From NCBI GenBank assembly GCA_022361275.1, contig JAKSBE010000448.1, forward strand, positions 1-32,411: a stretch of DNA of 32,411 nucleotides. Direction: 5' to 3'. Shown here one piece after another: positions 1 through 8,910 of this stretch. The notes beneath the pieces are model-generated. The model worked only from the letters and a program-made list of their open reading frames with translations, was not told the origin of the DNA and made no database searches. Origin of the DNA: Kiloniellales bacterium (GTDB lineage Bacteria > Pseudomonadota > Alphaproteobacteria > Kiloniellales > JAKSBE01). Each line of letters opens with the position of its first letter. Within the stretch, counting starts at the first letter, position 1. The position numbers and the translations under genes were made by a program.

Positions 1-41
1 GAGTCCGTCAGCGTGATCATCGAATTGGACATGGTTTCCAT
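1..41 (-). CDS. sufA: SufA/IscA-family Fe-S carrier, N-terminus only (cut by window start)
   Basis: On the minus strand an ATG at 41 opens a frame reading METMSNSMITLTDS before the window ends. The MITLTDS start is typical of A-type iron-sulfur carriers (HesB/IscA/SufA family), which bind a cluster through three cysteines near the C-terminus; those residues lie outside the window. The ATG follows the sufT stop by 31 bases, so it is the expected last gene of the SUF operon. Only 13 codons are visible, so the call rests on this short match and on gene order. A second in-frame ATG at 32 could be the true start. Confidence 0.6.
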   Translation of the reverse strand, partial: METMSNSMITLTD

Positions 42-72
42 AGCTCTCTCACTCACTGGTGCTCATATGGGG

Positions 73-465
73 TCAAAAGAAGCCCAGGGCCAGGCGGGCG
101 TCCTCCGACATCCGCTCCTTGGTCCAGGCCGGCTCCCAGGTCAAGGTCACCTGGGCCTCGCCGACGCCCGGGACCGCGGCGATCGCGTCGGCGACCTGCT
201 GGGGCATCTCGCCGGCCACCGGGCAGGCCGGTGCGGTCAGGGTCATTGTGACCATGACGCTGCCGTCGGCCTCGACCGCGAGGTCGTAGATCAGGCCCAG
301 GTCGTAGATGTTGACCGGGATCTCCGGGTCGTAGACTTCGCGGACCGCTTCGATCACGGCCTCCCGCGCCGCGACCGCTGTGGCCGCGGGGGCGAGCGGC
401 GTGCCGGCTCGGGCCGTGAGGCCTTCGGTTTCGCTCGGACTGGCGCCGAAATGGTCGGGAAACAT
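73..465 (-). CDS. sufT: SUF system Fe-S assembly protein SufT (MIP18/DUF59 family)
   Basis: The 130-residue product has the MIP18/DUF59 fold signature: an N-terminal tail, then REAVIEAVREVYDPEIPVNI with the conserved DPEIPVNIYDLGLIY segment, MTLTAPACPVAGEMP with the family cysteine, and a final TWEPAW motif. In bacteria SufT acts as an auxiliary factor in maturation or delivery of iron-sulfur clusters in the cytoplasm. A good ribosome-binding site (GGAGG) precedes the ATG at 465. The gene lies 13 bases after the sufE stop and upstream of the truncated sufA, so it is co-transcribed with the SUF operon. The role is inferred from the family and the context; the precise biochemical step is not settled for this family. 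Confidence 0.93.
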   Translation of the reverse strand: MFPDHFGASPSETEGLTARAGTPLAPAATAVAAREAVIEAVREVYDPEIPVNIYDLGLIYDLAVEADGSVMVTMTLTAPACPVAGEMPQQVADAIAAVPGVGEAQVTLTWEPAWTKERMSEDARLALGFF

Positions 466-478
466 GGTCAGACCCTCC

Positions 479-922
479 TCATGCCTCGACCGGGCTCGGA
501 GCGGAGGCCGCCAGCCCCTCGACCCGGCCGAGCTTCTGCAGGTGCTTCAGCATGGCCATCATGCCGACCTGGCGCTGCATGGTCAGGGCGCCGAGGTTCA
601 GCCGCCGGATATGGTCCAGGGTCAGGTCCTGGAGCTCTTCGCCGGTCAGGCCGCTGAAGGCCTCGGTCATCATCGAGACCAAGCCCTTGACGATGGCGGC
701 GTCGGAGTGGCCGCGAAAGTAGTGCCGGCCGTCACGTGGCCGGTCGACGATCCAGACCTTCGACATACAGCCGTGCATCAGGTTCTCCTCGGTCATCCAT
801 TCCGAAGGGAAGGGATCGTCCCGATACCGCTTGGCCAGGTCGAGGATGTACTCGAAGCGCATCTCCTCGTCGTCGATGGCCTCCAGCGTCTCCGCGAACT
901 CCTGATACTTCTTGAGCGCCAT
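479..922 (-). CDS. sufE: SufE sulfur acceptor protein
   Basis: SufE takes the persulfide sulfur from the desulfurase SufS and passes it to the SufBCD scaffold. The 147-residue protein shows the family core FEYILDLAKRY and the active-site loop ENLMHGCMSKVW, whose cysteine (about residue 52) is the expected persulfide acceptor. The family length is about 140 residues, which fits the ATG at 922 (MALKKYQEF) with a G-rich ribosome-binding site just upstream. An in-frame extension of 22 residues upstream is rejected because it would run into the 3' end of sufS. The gene sits 13 bases after sufS and 13 bases before sufT. Confidence 0.95.
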   Translation of the reverse strand: MALKKYQEFAETLEAIDDEEMRFEYILDLAKRYRDDPFPSEWMTEENLMHGCMSKVWIVDRPRDGRHYFRGHSDAAIVKGLVSMMTEAFSGLTGEELQDLTLDHIRRLNLGALTMQRQVGMMAMLKHLQKLGRVEGLAASAPSPVEA

Positions 923-935
923 GGAACCCCCGGGA

Positions 936-2201
936 TCAACCGAAAACCGATTTGGCCTTGTGAAGCGCCGCGACCATCGTATCGACATCGGCGCGGGTGT
1001 TGTAAAGCCCGAAGGAGGCGCGCAGCGTCGCCTCGACGCCGAAACGGGCCATCAGAGGCTCCGCGCAGTGATGGCCGACCCGCACCGCGACGCCGGCGCG
1101 GTCCAGGATCGTCGCGACGTCATAGGAATGAATGCCGTCGATCACGAAGGAAACGATGGCCGCCTTGCCCGGCGCCTGGCCGAGGATCCGAAGGCCCTCG
1201 ATCTCGGCCAGGCGCTCGTTCGCGTAGCCGAGCAGCTCGGCCTCGTGCCGGGCGATGTTCTCGATCCCCAGCATCGAGACGTAGTCCAGCGCGGCGCCCA
1301 GCCCGATGGCCTGGGCGATGGGCGGAGTGCCGGCCTCGAAGCGGTGAGGTGCGGCCTTGAAGGTCGACGTCTCGAAGCTGACGGTCTCGATCATCTCGCC
1401 GCCGCCCTGGTAGGGCGGCATCTTGTCGAGCAGCTCGGCCTTGCCGTAGAGCACGCCGATCCCGCTGGGACCGTAGAGCTTGTGCCCCGTGAAGGCGTAG
1501 AAGTCGACGTCCAGGTCACGCACGTCGACCTTGCCGTGGACCACCGCCTGGGCGCCGTCCAGCAGGACCGGGATGCCGCGGTCGTGGGCCAGGCGGATGA
1601 TCTCCTTGGCCGGTGTGAAGGTGCCGAGCACGTTCGAGCAGTGGGTCAGCGCGACCAGCCGGGTCCGCGGTCCGAGCAGCCCTTCGAAGTCCTCGAGCCG
1701 GAACTCGCCCCGGTCGGTGATCGGCGCGACCTTGAGGGTCAGGCCCAGGCGGTCGCGCAGGATCTGCCAGGGCACGATGTTGGCATGGTGCTCCATGGCC
1801 GAGATCACGATCTCGTCGCCTTCCTTCAGGAAGGCCCCGGCATGGCTATGGGCGACCAGGTTGATCGCCTCGGTGGCGTTGCGGGTGAAGATGATCTCGT
1901 CGTCGCTGGCGGCGTTGATGAAGGCCGCCGCGGTGCTGCGCGCCTGCTCGAAGGCGTCGGTCGCCAGGCTGCTGAGGAAGTGGGCGCCCCGGTGGACGTT
2001 GGAGTACTCCTCCTCGTAGGCTTGGCGCAGGCGGTCGATCACCGCCCGCGGCTTCTGGGCGCTGGCGCCGTTGTCCAGGTAGACCAGAGGCTTGCCGTAG
2101 ATCTGCCGCCCCAGGATCGGGAAGTCCTCGCGGATCCGCTCGACGTCGAAGCCGGTGCCGGAATTGTGGCCCGGTCCGATCTCGACCGCCATGCTGGTCA
2201 T
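936..2201 (-). CDS. sufS: Cysteine desulfurase SufS
   Basis: SufS is a PLP-dependent class V aminotransferase-fold enzyme that converts cysteine to alanine and loads the sulfur as a persulfide. The 421-residue product carries the PLP-binding lysine in FTGHKLYGPSGIG (K241) and the catalytic cysteine in RVGHHCAEPLM (C379), the short-loop arrangement of group II desulfurases. It also shows the NVHRGAH, MEHHANIVPW and DGAQA motifs. The ATG at 2201 is chosen because GGAGAGG lies 5 to 11 bases upstream; the codon overlaps the sufD stop in an ATGA, implying translational coupling. The same frame stays open far upstream through sufD, but that portion is a shadow of sufD. Confidence 0.97.
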   Translation of the reverse strand: MTSMAVEIGPGHNSGTGFDVERIREDFPILGRQIYGKPLVYLDNGASAQKPRAVIDRLRQAYEEEYSNVHRGAHFLSSLATDAFEQARSTAAAFINAASDDEIIFTRNATEAINLVAHSHAGAFLKEGDEIVISAMEHHANIVPWQILRDRLGLTLKVAPITDRGEFRLEDFEGLLGPRTRLVALTHCSNVLGTFTPAKEIIRLAHDRGIPVLLDGAQAVVHGKVDVRDLDVDFYAFTGHKLYGPSGIGVLYGKAELLDKMPPYQGGGEMIETVSFETSTFKAAPHRFEAGTPPIAQAIGLGAALDYVSMLGIENIARHEAELLGYANERLAEIEGLRILGQAPGKAAIVSFVIDGIHSYDVATILDRAGVAVRVGHHCAEPLMARFGVEATLRASFGLYNTRADVDTMVAALHKAKSVFG

Positions 2202-3541
2202 GCTGCCTCTCCATGAGTCTCTTCGTGGGTCTGGGCCAGCCAGTTGGCGACGCTGCTCAGCAGGGCCGGGCAGACGCCCTCGGCCGCGATTTTCTCCACC
2301 GCCTCGCCCAGGAAGGACTCGATCAGGATGTGCCGCGCCCGGGCCTCGGGGATGCCCCGCGAGCGCAGGTAGAACAGCGCCGCGTCGTCCAGCTCGCCGG
2401 CGGTGGCGCCGTGGCTGCATTTGACGTCGTCGGCGTAGATCTCCAGTTCGGGCTTGGCGTCGATCTCGGCCCGGTCGGACAGGATCAGGGTCTGGCAGAG
2501 CTGATGCCCGTCGGTCTTCTGGGCGCCCGGCTCGACCACGATCCGGCCCTGGAACACCGCCCGGGCCGCATCGTCGAGCACGCCGCGGAACATCTCCCGG
2601 CAGGTGGTGTGGGGCACCTTGTGCTCGACCACCGTGGTGGTGTCGCAGTGCTGCTCGCCGCGCATCAGGTAGGCGCCGTTGAGATGGCACTCGGCGCCTT
2701 CTCCGGCCATCTCCACCTTGACCTCGTTGCGCGACAGGCGGGCACCGGTCGACAGCACGAAGGAATCGTAGGTGGCGGCCCGCGCGAGCCGAAGCTGGGT
2801 CGACGAAAGGTGGAAGGCGGAGCGCAGCTCCTCCTGCTTGCGGTAGTGCCAGAGCCGGGCACCGGGGCCGATCCAAGCTTCCGTGGCCAGATTGGACAGA
2901 GTCGCCTGCTCGCCCTGGCCCGCGTGATGCTCGAGCACCGTGGCCTGGCTGTCGCGGCCCAGCACCATGAGGTTCCGGGGGTGGAACGCCAGCGCCCGCT
3001 CGCCGGTCGCGGCGATGAAGACGACGTCGATCGGGTCGGTCAGGACGACGCCGTCGTCGAGCAGGAGCACGAAGCCGTCCTCCATCAAGGCGGTGTTGAG
3101 GGCCATCATCGGATGTTCTTCGAGGCTGCCGAGCTGGCCGAGATGCGGCTCGAGCCGTTGCGGGGCGTCGCGCAGCAGCGCCGCCAGGCTGCCGATGGTC
3201 ACGCCGGCGGGCAGCGAGCCGAGGTGCGAGAGCTCGGGCCGGTAGCGGCCGTTGACGAAGACCAGGCGATGCGTGGTCTCGGCCGCCGGCTGCAGCGAGG
3301 GGATGCGGTCGATCCGCAGGCCCCCATCCCCGTCGTCGGCCGGCGCCGCAAAGTCGTGCTTCAGCAGCGGCCGCAGGTTGGTGTACTTCCAGGCCTCGAG
3401 CCGCGGCGTCGGCAGGCCGACCTTGGCCAGTCTCTGCATTCCGCGGTCGCGCAGGTCGCCGAGCCAGCCGCCACCCTGTGCTTGGGCCTTCAGGGCCTCG
3501 TGCTGCGCCAGGTAGGGCCGGAGCGCAGTCGTGTCGGTCAT
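2198..3541 (-). CDS. sufD: SufD subunit of the SufBCD scaffold
   Basis: SufD pairs with SufB and SufC to form the Fe-S cluster assembly scaffold. The product of about 447 residues ends with the SufB/SufD core: a beta-helix region, then YADDVKCSHGATAGELDDAALFYLRSRGIPEARAR, which contains the conserved SHGAT histidine and the RGIP motif. The N-terminal part is more variable, as usual for SufD. The start is uncertain: ATG at 3541 (MTDTTALRPYL) is preceded by GGGCGGA, while an in-frame ATG at 3553 adds four residues. The stop overlaps the sufS start by four bases; sufC ends 32 bases upstream. Confidence 0.95.
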   Translation of the reverse strand: MTDTTALRPYLAQHEALKAQAQGGGWLGDLRDRGMQRLAKVGLPTPRLEAWKYTNLRPLLKHDFAAPADDGDGGLRIDRIPSLQPAAETTHRLVFVNGRYRPELSHLGSLPAGVTIGSLAALLRDAPQRLEPHLGQLGSLEEHPMMALNTALMEDGFVLLLDDGVVLTDPIDVVFIAATGERALAFHPRNLMVLGRDSQATVLEHHAGQGEQATLSNLATEAWIGPGARLWHYRKQEELRSAFHLSSTQLRLARAATYDSFVLSTGARLSRNEVKVEMAGEGAECHLNGAYLMRGEQHCDTTTVVEHKVPHTTCREMFRGVLDDAARAVFQGRIVVEPGAQKTDGHQLCQTLILSDRAEIDAKPELEIYADDVKCSHGATAGELDDAALFYLRSRGIPEARARHILIESFLGEAVEKIAAEGVCPALLSSVANWLAQTHEETHGEAA

Positions 3542-3573
3542 GAGTCCGCCCATCGGTCTTTCGCCCCGCTGCC

Positions 3574-4320
3574 TCAGGCCGCCGCCGTGAATTCGGCGTA
3601 GCCCTTTTCCTCCAGCTCCAGGGCCAGCTCCTTGCCGCCGGACTTGACGACACGGCCCTGTGCCAGGACATGCACCCGGTCCGGCACGATGTACTCGAGC
3701 AGGCGCTGGTAGTGGGTGATGACCAGCATCGAGCGCTCCGGCCCGCGCAGGGCGTTGACCCCGTCGGCGACGGTCTTCAGGGCGTCGATGTCGAGCCCGC
3801 TGTCGGTTTCGTCCAGCACCGCCAGCTTGGGCTCCAGGACCGCCATCTGAAGGACCTCGTTGCGCTTCTTCTCGCCGCCGGAGAAACCGGCGTTGACCGC
3901 CCGCTTCAGCATCTCGTCACTGATCCCCAGGGCCTTGGTCTTCTCCCGCACGAACTTCAGGAAGCCCAGGGCGTCGAGCTCCTTCTCGCCGCGCGCCTTG
4001 CGCAGCGCGTTGGCGGCCTCCTTGAGGAAGGTGGTGTTGGGCACGCCGGGGATCTCGACCGGATACTGGAAGGCGAGGAAGACCCCTGCGTTGGCCCGCT
4101 CCTCGGGCTCCATGTCCAGCAGGTCCTGGCCCTCGAAGAGGACTTCGCCCCCGGTCACCTCGTAGCCGTCGCGGCCGGTCAGGATATAGGCGAGGGTGCT
4201 CTTGCCGGAGCCGTTGGGGCCCATGATGGCGTGGACCTCGCCGGGCGCGATCGAGAGATCGACGCCCTTGAGGATCGGCTTGCCGTCGACCGTGGCGTGA
4301 AGGTTCTTGATGTCCAGCAT
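3574..4320 (-). CDS. sufC: SufC ATPase of the SufBCD scaffold
   Basis: This ABC-type ATPase drives conformational change in the SufB-SufD dimer during cluster assembly; it is cytoplasmic and not a transporter. The 248-residue product has Walker A GPNGSGKST at residues 34-42, the signature FSGGEKKRNEVLQMA and Walker B LAVLDETDSGLDIDAL. The DETDSGLDID form is characteristic of SufC, as is GVFLAFQYPVEIPGV in the Q-loop area. The length equals the family norm. It lies between sufB (60 bases upstream) and sufD. Confidence 0.98.
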   Translation of the reverse strand: MLDIKNLHATVDGKPILKGVDLSIAPGEVHAIMGPNGSGKSTLAYILTGRDGYEVTGGEVLFEGQDLLDMEPEERANAGVFLAFQYPVEIPGVPNTTFLKEAANALRKARGEKELDALGFLKFVREKTKALGISDEMLKRAVNAGFSGGEKKRNEVLQMAVLEPKLAVLDETDSGLDIDALKTVADGVNALRGPERSMLVITHYQRLLEYIVPDRVHVLAQGRVVKSGGKELALELEEKGYAEFTAAA

Positions 4321-4380
4321 TGTCTTCCGTCTTCTCCTGCGCGTTCCTGTCCTCTGCGCTCTCGTTTCCGGGGCCCGGCG

Positions 4381-5835
<1,455 letters not shown>

Positions 5836-5911
5836 CTCTTAGCTCTCCGTAAACTTGCTGTCTGAAGTCTGCTTCGGTTTCAGTATGCTTACGTTCCCAG
5901 CGCCCGACCGA

Positions 5912-6364
5912 TCACGCCCGCAGGCGGTCCTCGGCGGCGCGGCGCGCCTCGAAGCCCATGACCGGCTCGGCCATGTCGGCCAGGGTCACGCTCTCCAGGG
6001 CGTTGCGAATCGCCCGGTTCACCTTGTCCCAGCCGCCGCGCATCGGGCAGAGGCTCTCGACCTCGCAGTGGCTGGTGCTGCCTTCGACGCAGGCGGTCAG
6101 GGCGATCGGCCCCTCGATCGCCTGGATGACGTCGGCGACGCTGATCTCGTCGGCCGGCCGGCCGAGCCCGTAGCCGCCGGCGGCGCCGCGCTGCGAGACG
6201 ATCAGGCCGTCCCGCGCCAGGGCGTTCAGGACCTTGGCGACCGTCGGCAGGGGCATGCCGGTGTCGCGGGCGAGCTCGCCGGCCGCCATCGTGGCCTTGT
6301 CCCTCAGGGCCAGCTGCGCCATAACCACGACCGCATAGTCGGTCAGACGATTGAGCCGGAACAT
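5912..6364 (-). CDS. Rrf2-family SUF operon regulator (IscR/SufR-like)
   Basis: The 150-residue protein begins with a winged helix-turn-helix of the Rrf2 type (LTDYAVVVMAQLAL, then MPLPTVAKVLNALARDGLIVSQRGAAGGYGL). It carries three cysteines at 92, 100 and 106 (CX7CX5C), matching the cluster-ligand region of IscR, where the first spacing is shorter. Such regulators sense Fe-S status by binding a cluster and repress the SUF or ISC genes when clusters are plentiful. It is the first gene of the SUF operon, and two palindromes lie 18-45 bases upstream of its ATG, consistent with autoregulation. It resembles the family named SUF system Fe-S cluster assembly regulator; whether it binds a [2Fe-2S] or [4Fe-4S] cluster is not visible. 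Confidence 0.93.
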   Translation of the reverse strand: MFRLNRLTDYAVVVMAQLALRDKATMAAGELARDTGMPLPTVAKVLNALARDGLIVSQRGAAGGYGLGRPADEISVADVIQAIEGPIALTACVEGSTSHCEVESLCPMRGGWDKVNRAIRNALESVTLADMAEPVMGFEARRAAEDRLRA

Positions 6365-6381
6365 CCGGAAACTCCAATTCC

Positions 6382-6409
6382 TACCAAATTGGTACGATAT
6401 GGAATATCG
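6382..6409 (-). promoter_or_regulatory. Two abutting palindromes in the SUF operon promoter (likely regulator operator)
   Basis: TACCAAATTGGTA (6382-6394) is immediately followed by CGATATGGAATATCG (6395-6409). Both are perfect inverted repeats, with a one-base and a three-base centre. They sit just upstream of the regulator start codon at 6364, where an Rrf2 repressor would block transcription. Assignment as the binding site is inference from position and symmetry. Confidence 0.6.
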
Positions 6410-6637
6410 GCCTTAGAGTCCGGCAGATCAAGCCCTTTTGCCATTCCCTCGAGATCTTTCCGCGCCCCTCGCGGCTTCGCCTGCCTTTTCCGACCGCAGC
6501 GCTCGGCTTTCAAGGCCTCGTGATGTCATGTGATGCGGACCGCTGCACCGCCGATCCCAAGTTTAAGCCTGACCCCGGCCTCCGCGGGCCCGGCGGCCCT
6601 GTGGAGCCACGGCGAAGTCGGATAGGCGGGCTGACCC

Positions 6638-7435
6638 ATGCGGCTAGGGCGACTCTCGTTCACCAAGAGCTTCTCCGGTCACCTCGGCCTTGCGACCGCG
6701 GCCTTGCTCGTCGGCCTCGGCACCGCCGCCCCGGCGCAGGATCGCCCGAGCACGTCCGAATCGGTGCAGCCGACCCGGCACTTCCGGGTCGAGCGGCCGG
6801 CCGACCTGACCGGGCAGGACGCCCTGACCATCTATGCCCGGATCCTGGACGACATGACGGCGGCCTACGGGCTCTCGGGCGCCGCCGCCGCCCGATCCTA
6901 TCGGGGCTGGCGGCGCTACAATCGCGTGCCCTACCGATCGGCCACCCACGGCGAGCGTTTCGTCAACAACTACGCCAACGCCCTGGCCAGGGCCTACGGC
7001 GACTTCGAGGCGGCCGGCCGGATGCCGGAAGGGGCCTTGCTTGCCAAGGACAGCTTCGCCGTCACGGCCCGCGGCGACGTCTTCAGCGGTCCCCTGTTCC
7101 TGATGGAGAAGATGGCTCCGGGCTTCAGTCCGGCGAGCAACGACTGGCGCTATAGCATGATCATGCCGGACGGTTCGCTCTTCGGCGAGACCGGAGGCCC
7201 CGGTTCGGAGCGGGTCGAGTTCTGCCACGCCTGCCACGCCGAGGTCGGCGACGCGGACAACCTCTTCTTCGTCCCGGAAGGCAACCGGATCCGCTTCTCG
7301 AAGAGGCGCGTATCTCCGGGTCGCGCGCAGCCAGGTTCCTGGCGCCGCCGTCCGGTCTCCCGGCCGGGCGGTGCCGTCTTTTTCCGATCCCTTGTTCCCG
7401 GCAAGCGGCTCGCCAGCGGCCGGCACTTCTTCTAG
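6638..7435 (+). CDS. Secreted cytochrome P460-like haem protein with abnormal C-terminus
   Basis: The N-terminus has a basic start and a hydrophobic stretch (residues 14-33) followed by APAQ, a likely Sec signal peptide. The mature region contains SFAVTARGDVFSGPLFLMEKM, DWRYSMIMPDGS and a CxxCH haem motif (CHACH, residues 196-200) followed by DADNLFFVPE. That order fits the cytochrome P460 family of periplasmic mono-haem proteins, some of which oxidise hydroxylamine or nitric oxide; the substrate here is unknown. Family members usually end shortly after the FFVPE segment. Here the frame continues for about 50 Arg-, Pro- and Gly-rich residues, across a strong intrinsic terminator. The annotated end is therefore doubtful: stop-codon loss, frameshift or sequence error are possible. 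Confidence 0.75.
   Translation: MRLGRLSFTKSFSGHLGLATAALLVGLGTAAPAQDRPSTSESVQPTRHFRVERPADLTGQDALTIYARILDDMTAAYGLSGAAAARSYRGWRRYNRVPYRSATHGERFVNNYANALARAYGDFEAAGRMPEGALLAKDSFAVTARGDVFSGPLFLMEKMAPGFSPASNDWRYSMIMPDGSLFGETGGPGSERVEFCHACHAEVGDADNLFFVPEGNRIRFSKRRVSPGRAQPGSWRRRPVSRPGGAVFFRSLVPGKRLASGRHFF
7341..7385 (+). terminator. Intrinsic terminator lying inside the P460-like frame
   Basis: GGCGCCGCC (7341-7349) pairs with GGCGGTGCC (7367-7375), allowing one G-T wobble. An inner CCGG/CCGG extension carries a TCTC loop, and GTCTTTTTCC follows. This is a classic rho-independent terminator, placed before upp and after the conserved part of the P460-like gene. Confidence 0.7.
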
Positions 7436-7484
7436 AGTGATAGAGTGACGCCGCAACGAGAAAGGGAAGGGGAGAAAGAGGGGT

Positions 7485-8123
7485 ATGGGGACCCAGGACG
7501 CGGCCACGGTCGTCGATCATCCGCTGGTCCAGCACAAGCTGACGCTGATGCGGCGCAAGGACACCAGCACGGCGGAGTTCCGCGAGCTCCTCAAGGAGAT
7601 CTCCCTGCTCCTGGCCTACGAGGTGACGCGCGACCTGAAGCTCACCGAGGTCGAGATCGAGACCCCGCTGGCGGTCATGCGGGCGCCGCGGCTGGAGGGC
7701 AAGAAGCTGGTGCTGATCTCGATCCTGCGGGCCGGCAACGGCCTGCTCGAGGGCATGCTGGACCTGATCCCCTCGGCCCGCGTCGGCCACATCGGCCTCT
7801 ATCGGGACCCGGAGACCCTGGAGCCGGTGGAATACTACTTCAAGGTCCCGGAGGACCTCGGCGACCGTGAGGTGATCGTGGTCGATCCCATGCTGGCCAC
7901 CGGCAACTCGGCGATGGCGGCCCTGGAACGGATCAAGAGGGCGGGGGCGACCAACGTCAAGTACGTCTGCCTGCTGGCGGCGCCCGAAGGGATCGAGGCC
8001 CTGGCCGGCGCCCATCCGGACGTGCCGATCTACACCGCCGCGATCGACCGGAAGCTCAACGGCCACGGCTACATCGTGCCGGGCCTGGGCGACGCCGGCG
8101 ACCGTCTCTACGGCACGAAATAG
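7485..8123 (+). CDS. upp: Uracil phosphoribosyltransferase
   Basis: The enzyme converts uracil and PRPP to UMP in pyrimidine salvage. The 212-residue product has the usual length and motifs: [22 protein letters not shown] at the N-terminus, [14 protein letters not shown], the PRPP-binding loop [11 protein letters not shown] at residues 132-142, and the C-terminal uracil-binding segment [19 protein letters not shown] purine-rich ribosome-binding site (GGGGAGAAAGAGGGG) precedes the ATG at 7485. It stands alone, without an adjacent uracil permease. Confidence 0.98.
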   Translation: MGTQDAATVVDHPLVQHKLTLMRRKDTSTAEFRELLKEISLLLAYEVTRDLKLTEVEIETPLAVMRAPRLEGKKLVLISILRAGNGLLEGMLDLIPSARVGHIGLYRDPETLEPVEYYFKVPEDLGDREVIVVDPMLATGNSAMAALERIKRAGATNVKYVCLLAAPEGIEALAGAHPDVPIYTAAIDRKLNGHGYIVPGLGDAGDRLYGTK

Positions 8124-8183
8124 TCACGGTTATACTCAACTTATGGGTGCAAATAGCCCTTGCAATCGACGCCGTGCGGCTTT

Positions 8184-8195
8184 ATATGTACATAT
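8184..8195. promoter_or_regulatory. Palindrome ATATGTACATAT upstream of the ribbon-helix-helix gene
   Basis: A perfect 12-base palindrome lies 22 bases before the ATG at 8217 and is followed by a second short symmetric stretch (ACATGT). Ribbon-helix-helix proteins often bind such AT-rich inverted repeats in their own promoters, so autoregulation is likely but inferred. Confidence 0.4.
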
Positions 8196-8216
8196 GCATG
8201 AACATGTGAGGGCGAG

Positions 8217-8558
8217 ATGAAGACCGAACGTCTGATCGTACTGGTGTCCCCCGAGGAGAAAGCCCGGGTCGAGCGGCTCGCCAAGCGGCAGCGCAAGAGC
8301 GTGGCCGAGCTGGTGCGCAACGCGCTTTCCGACTTCGAGGCGGCCCAGAGGCCCGGAGCCAGGCCCAACGGCAAGGCGCCGGCCGAGGACGCCGAGCTCT
8401 CGGCCGAGCAGAAGGCCGCCTTGGAGCGGCTGGCCGAGACCGCGCTGTCCTCGATGCAGCGGGCCAACGCCGCCCTCGACAAGGCCTTCGAGGAGGTCGA
8501 GGCGACCAAGGCGCAGCTCGCCGAGGAGCGGGCCAAGAAGCGGGCCGCCTCTGCATGA
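8217..8558 (+). CDS. Ribbon-helix-helix protein with C-terminal coiled coil
   Basis: Residues 1-45 (MKTERLIVLVSPEEKARVERLAKRQRKSVAELVRNALSDFE) show the CopG/MetJ-type ribbon-helix-helix pattern: a short beta strand followed by two helices with the S-x-AELVRNAL turn. Residues 60-113 are charged and helical, probably a coiled coil. The protein is 113 residues long. Its stop overlaps the start of the next small gene in an ATGA, so the two are translated together. It is most likely a DNA-binding protein. The arrangement resembles an antitoxin gene followed by a partner, but the partner does not look like a known toxin. Confidence 0.75.
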   Translation: MKTERLIVLVSPEEKARVERLAKRQRKSVAELVRNALSDFEAAQRPGARPNGKAPAEDAELSAEQKAALERLAETALSSMQRANAALDKAFEEVEATKAQLAEERAKKRAASA

Positions 8559-8773
8559 GCGGCTGGTTCGACCGGGTGCTCGACGCGGTCCAGAGCGCGG
8601 CGGTGATCGGCGAGCGGGTCGAGCGGCTGGGCGATTCGGTGAGCGACCTGGCCGCCGAGATGCGTGCCCTCGACCGCCGCGTCGCCCGCCTGGAAGGGGC
8701 GCTGGGCGCCGGCGGCGGTGGTGGCGGCGGCAGCCGCCGCAAGCCCAAGCTCCTGCCGCCGCCGGAGGATTGA
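8555..8773 (+). CDS. Small coiled-coil protein, partner of the RHH gene
   Basis: The 72-residue product is not recognised as a named family. Residues 1-48 form an amphipathic helical stretch (VIGERVERLGDSVSDLAAEMRALDRRVARLEG) with heptad-like spacing. A Gly-rich linker follows (seven consecutive Gly near residue 55), then a basic tail with SRRKPKLLPPP. No signal peptide or membrane segment is visible. The start overlaps the stop of the upstream RHH gene by four bases. A structural or adaptor role binding the coiled coil of its partner is possible, but this is inference. Confidence 0.65.
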   Translation: MSGWFDRVLDAVQSAAVIGERVERLGDSVSDLAAEMRALDRRVARLEGALGAGGGGGGGSRRKPKLLPPPED

Positions 8774-8826
8774 GGCCCGGATCGAGGTCGGTTCTTAGGC
8801 ATCGTTCCGTGTCGGCGCCCCTCATG

Positions 8827-8881
8827 CTTCGACAGGCTCGGCATGAGGGCGTTCCTTCACCTCGTCCTGAGCTCGTCGAAG
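8827..8881. repeat. REP-like inverted repeat between converging genes
   Basis: The arm at 8827-8848 (beginning CTTCGACAGGCTC) is repeated in inverted form at 8860-8881 (CCTCGTCC ... GTCGAAG) with several mismatches and a short loop. The CTTCGACnnGCTCnGG core is of the type seen as dispersed REP elements in alphaproteobacteria. It lies between the 72-residue protein gene and the converging thiX gene, where it may also help terminate transcription. No second copy was found in this window. Confidence 0.65.
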
Positions 8882-8910
8882 GGCGAGGCTCGCTTTTTTG
8901 CGCTGCCCGT

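Noticed and set aside
2202-3671. Minus-strand frame upstream of and in phase with sufS, giving a 911-residue fusion
   Set aside because: It overlaps sufD in another frame and is Arg/Pro-biased; sufS has its own start and ribosome-binding site at 2201.
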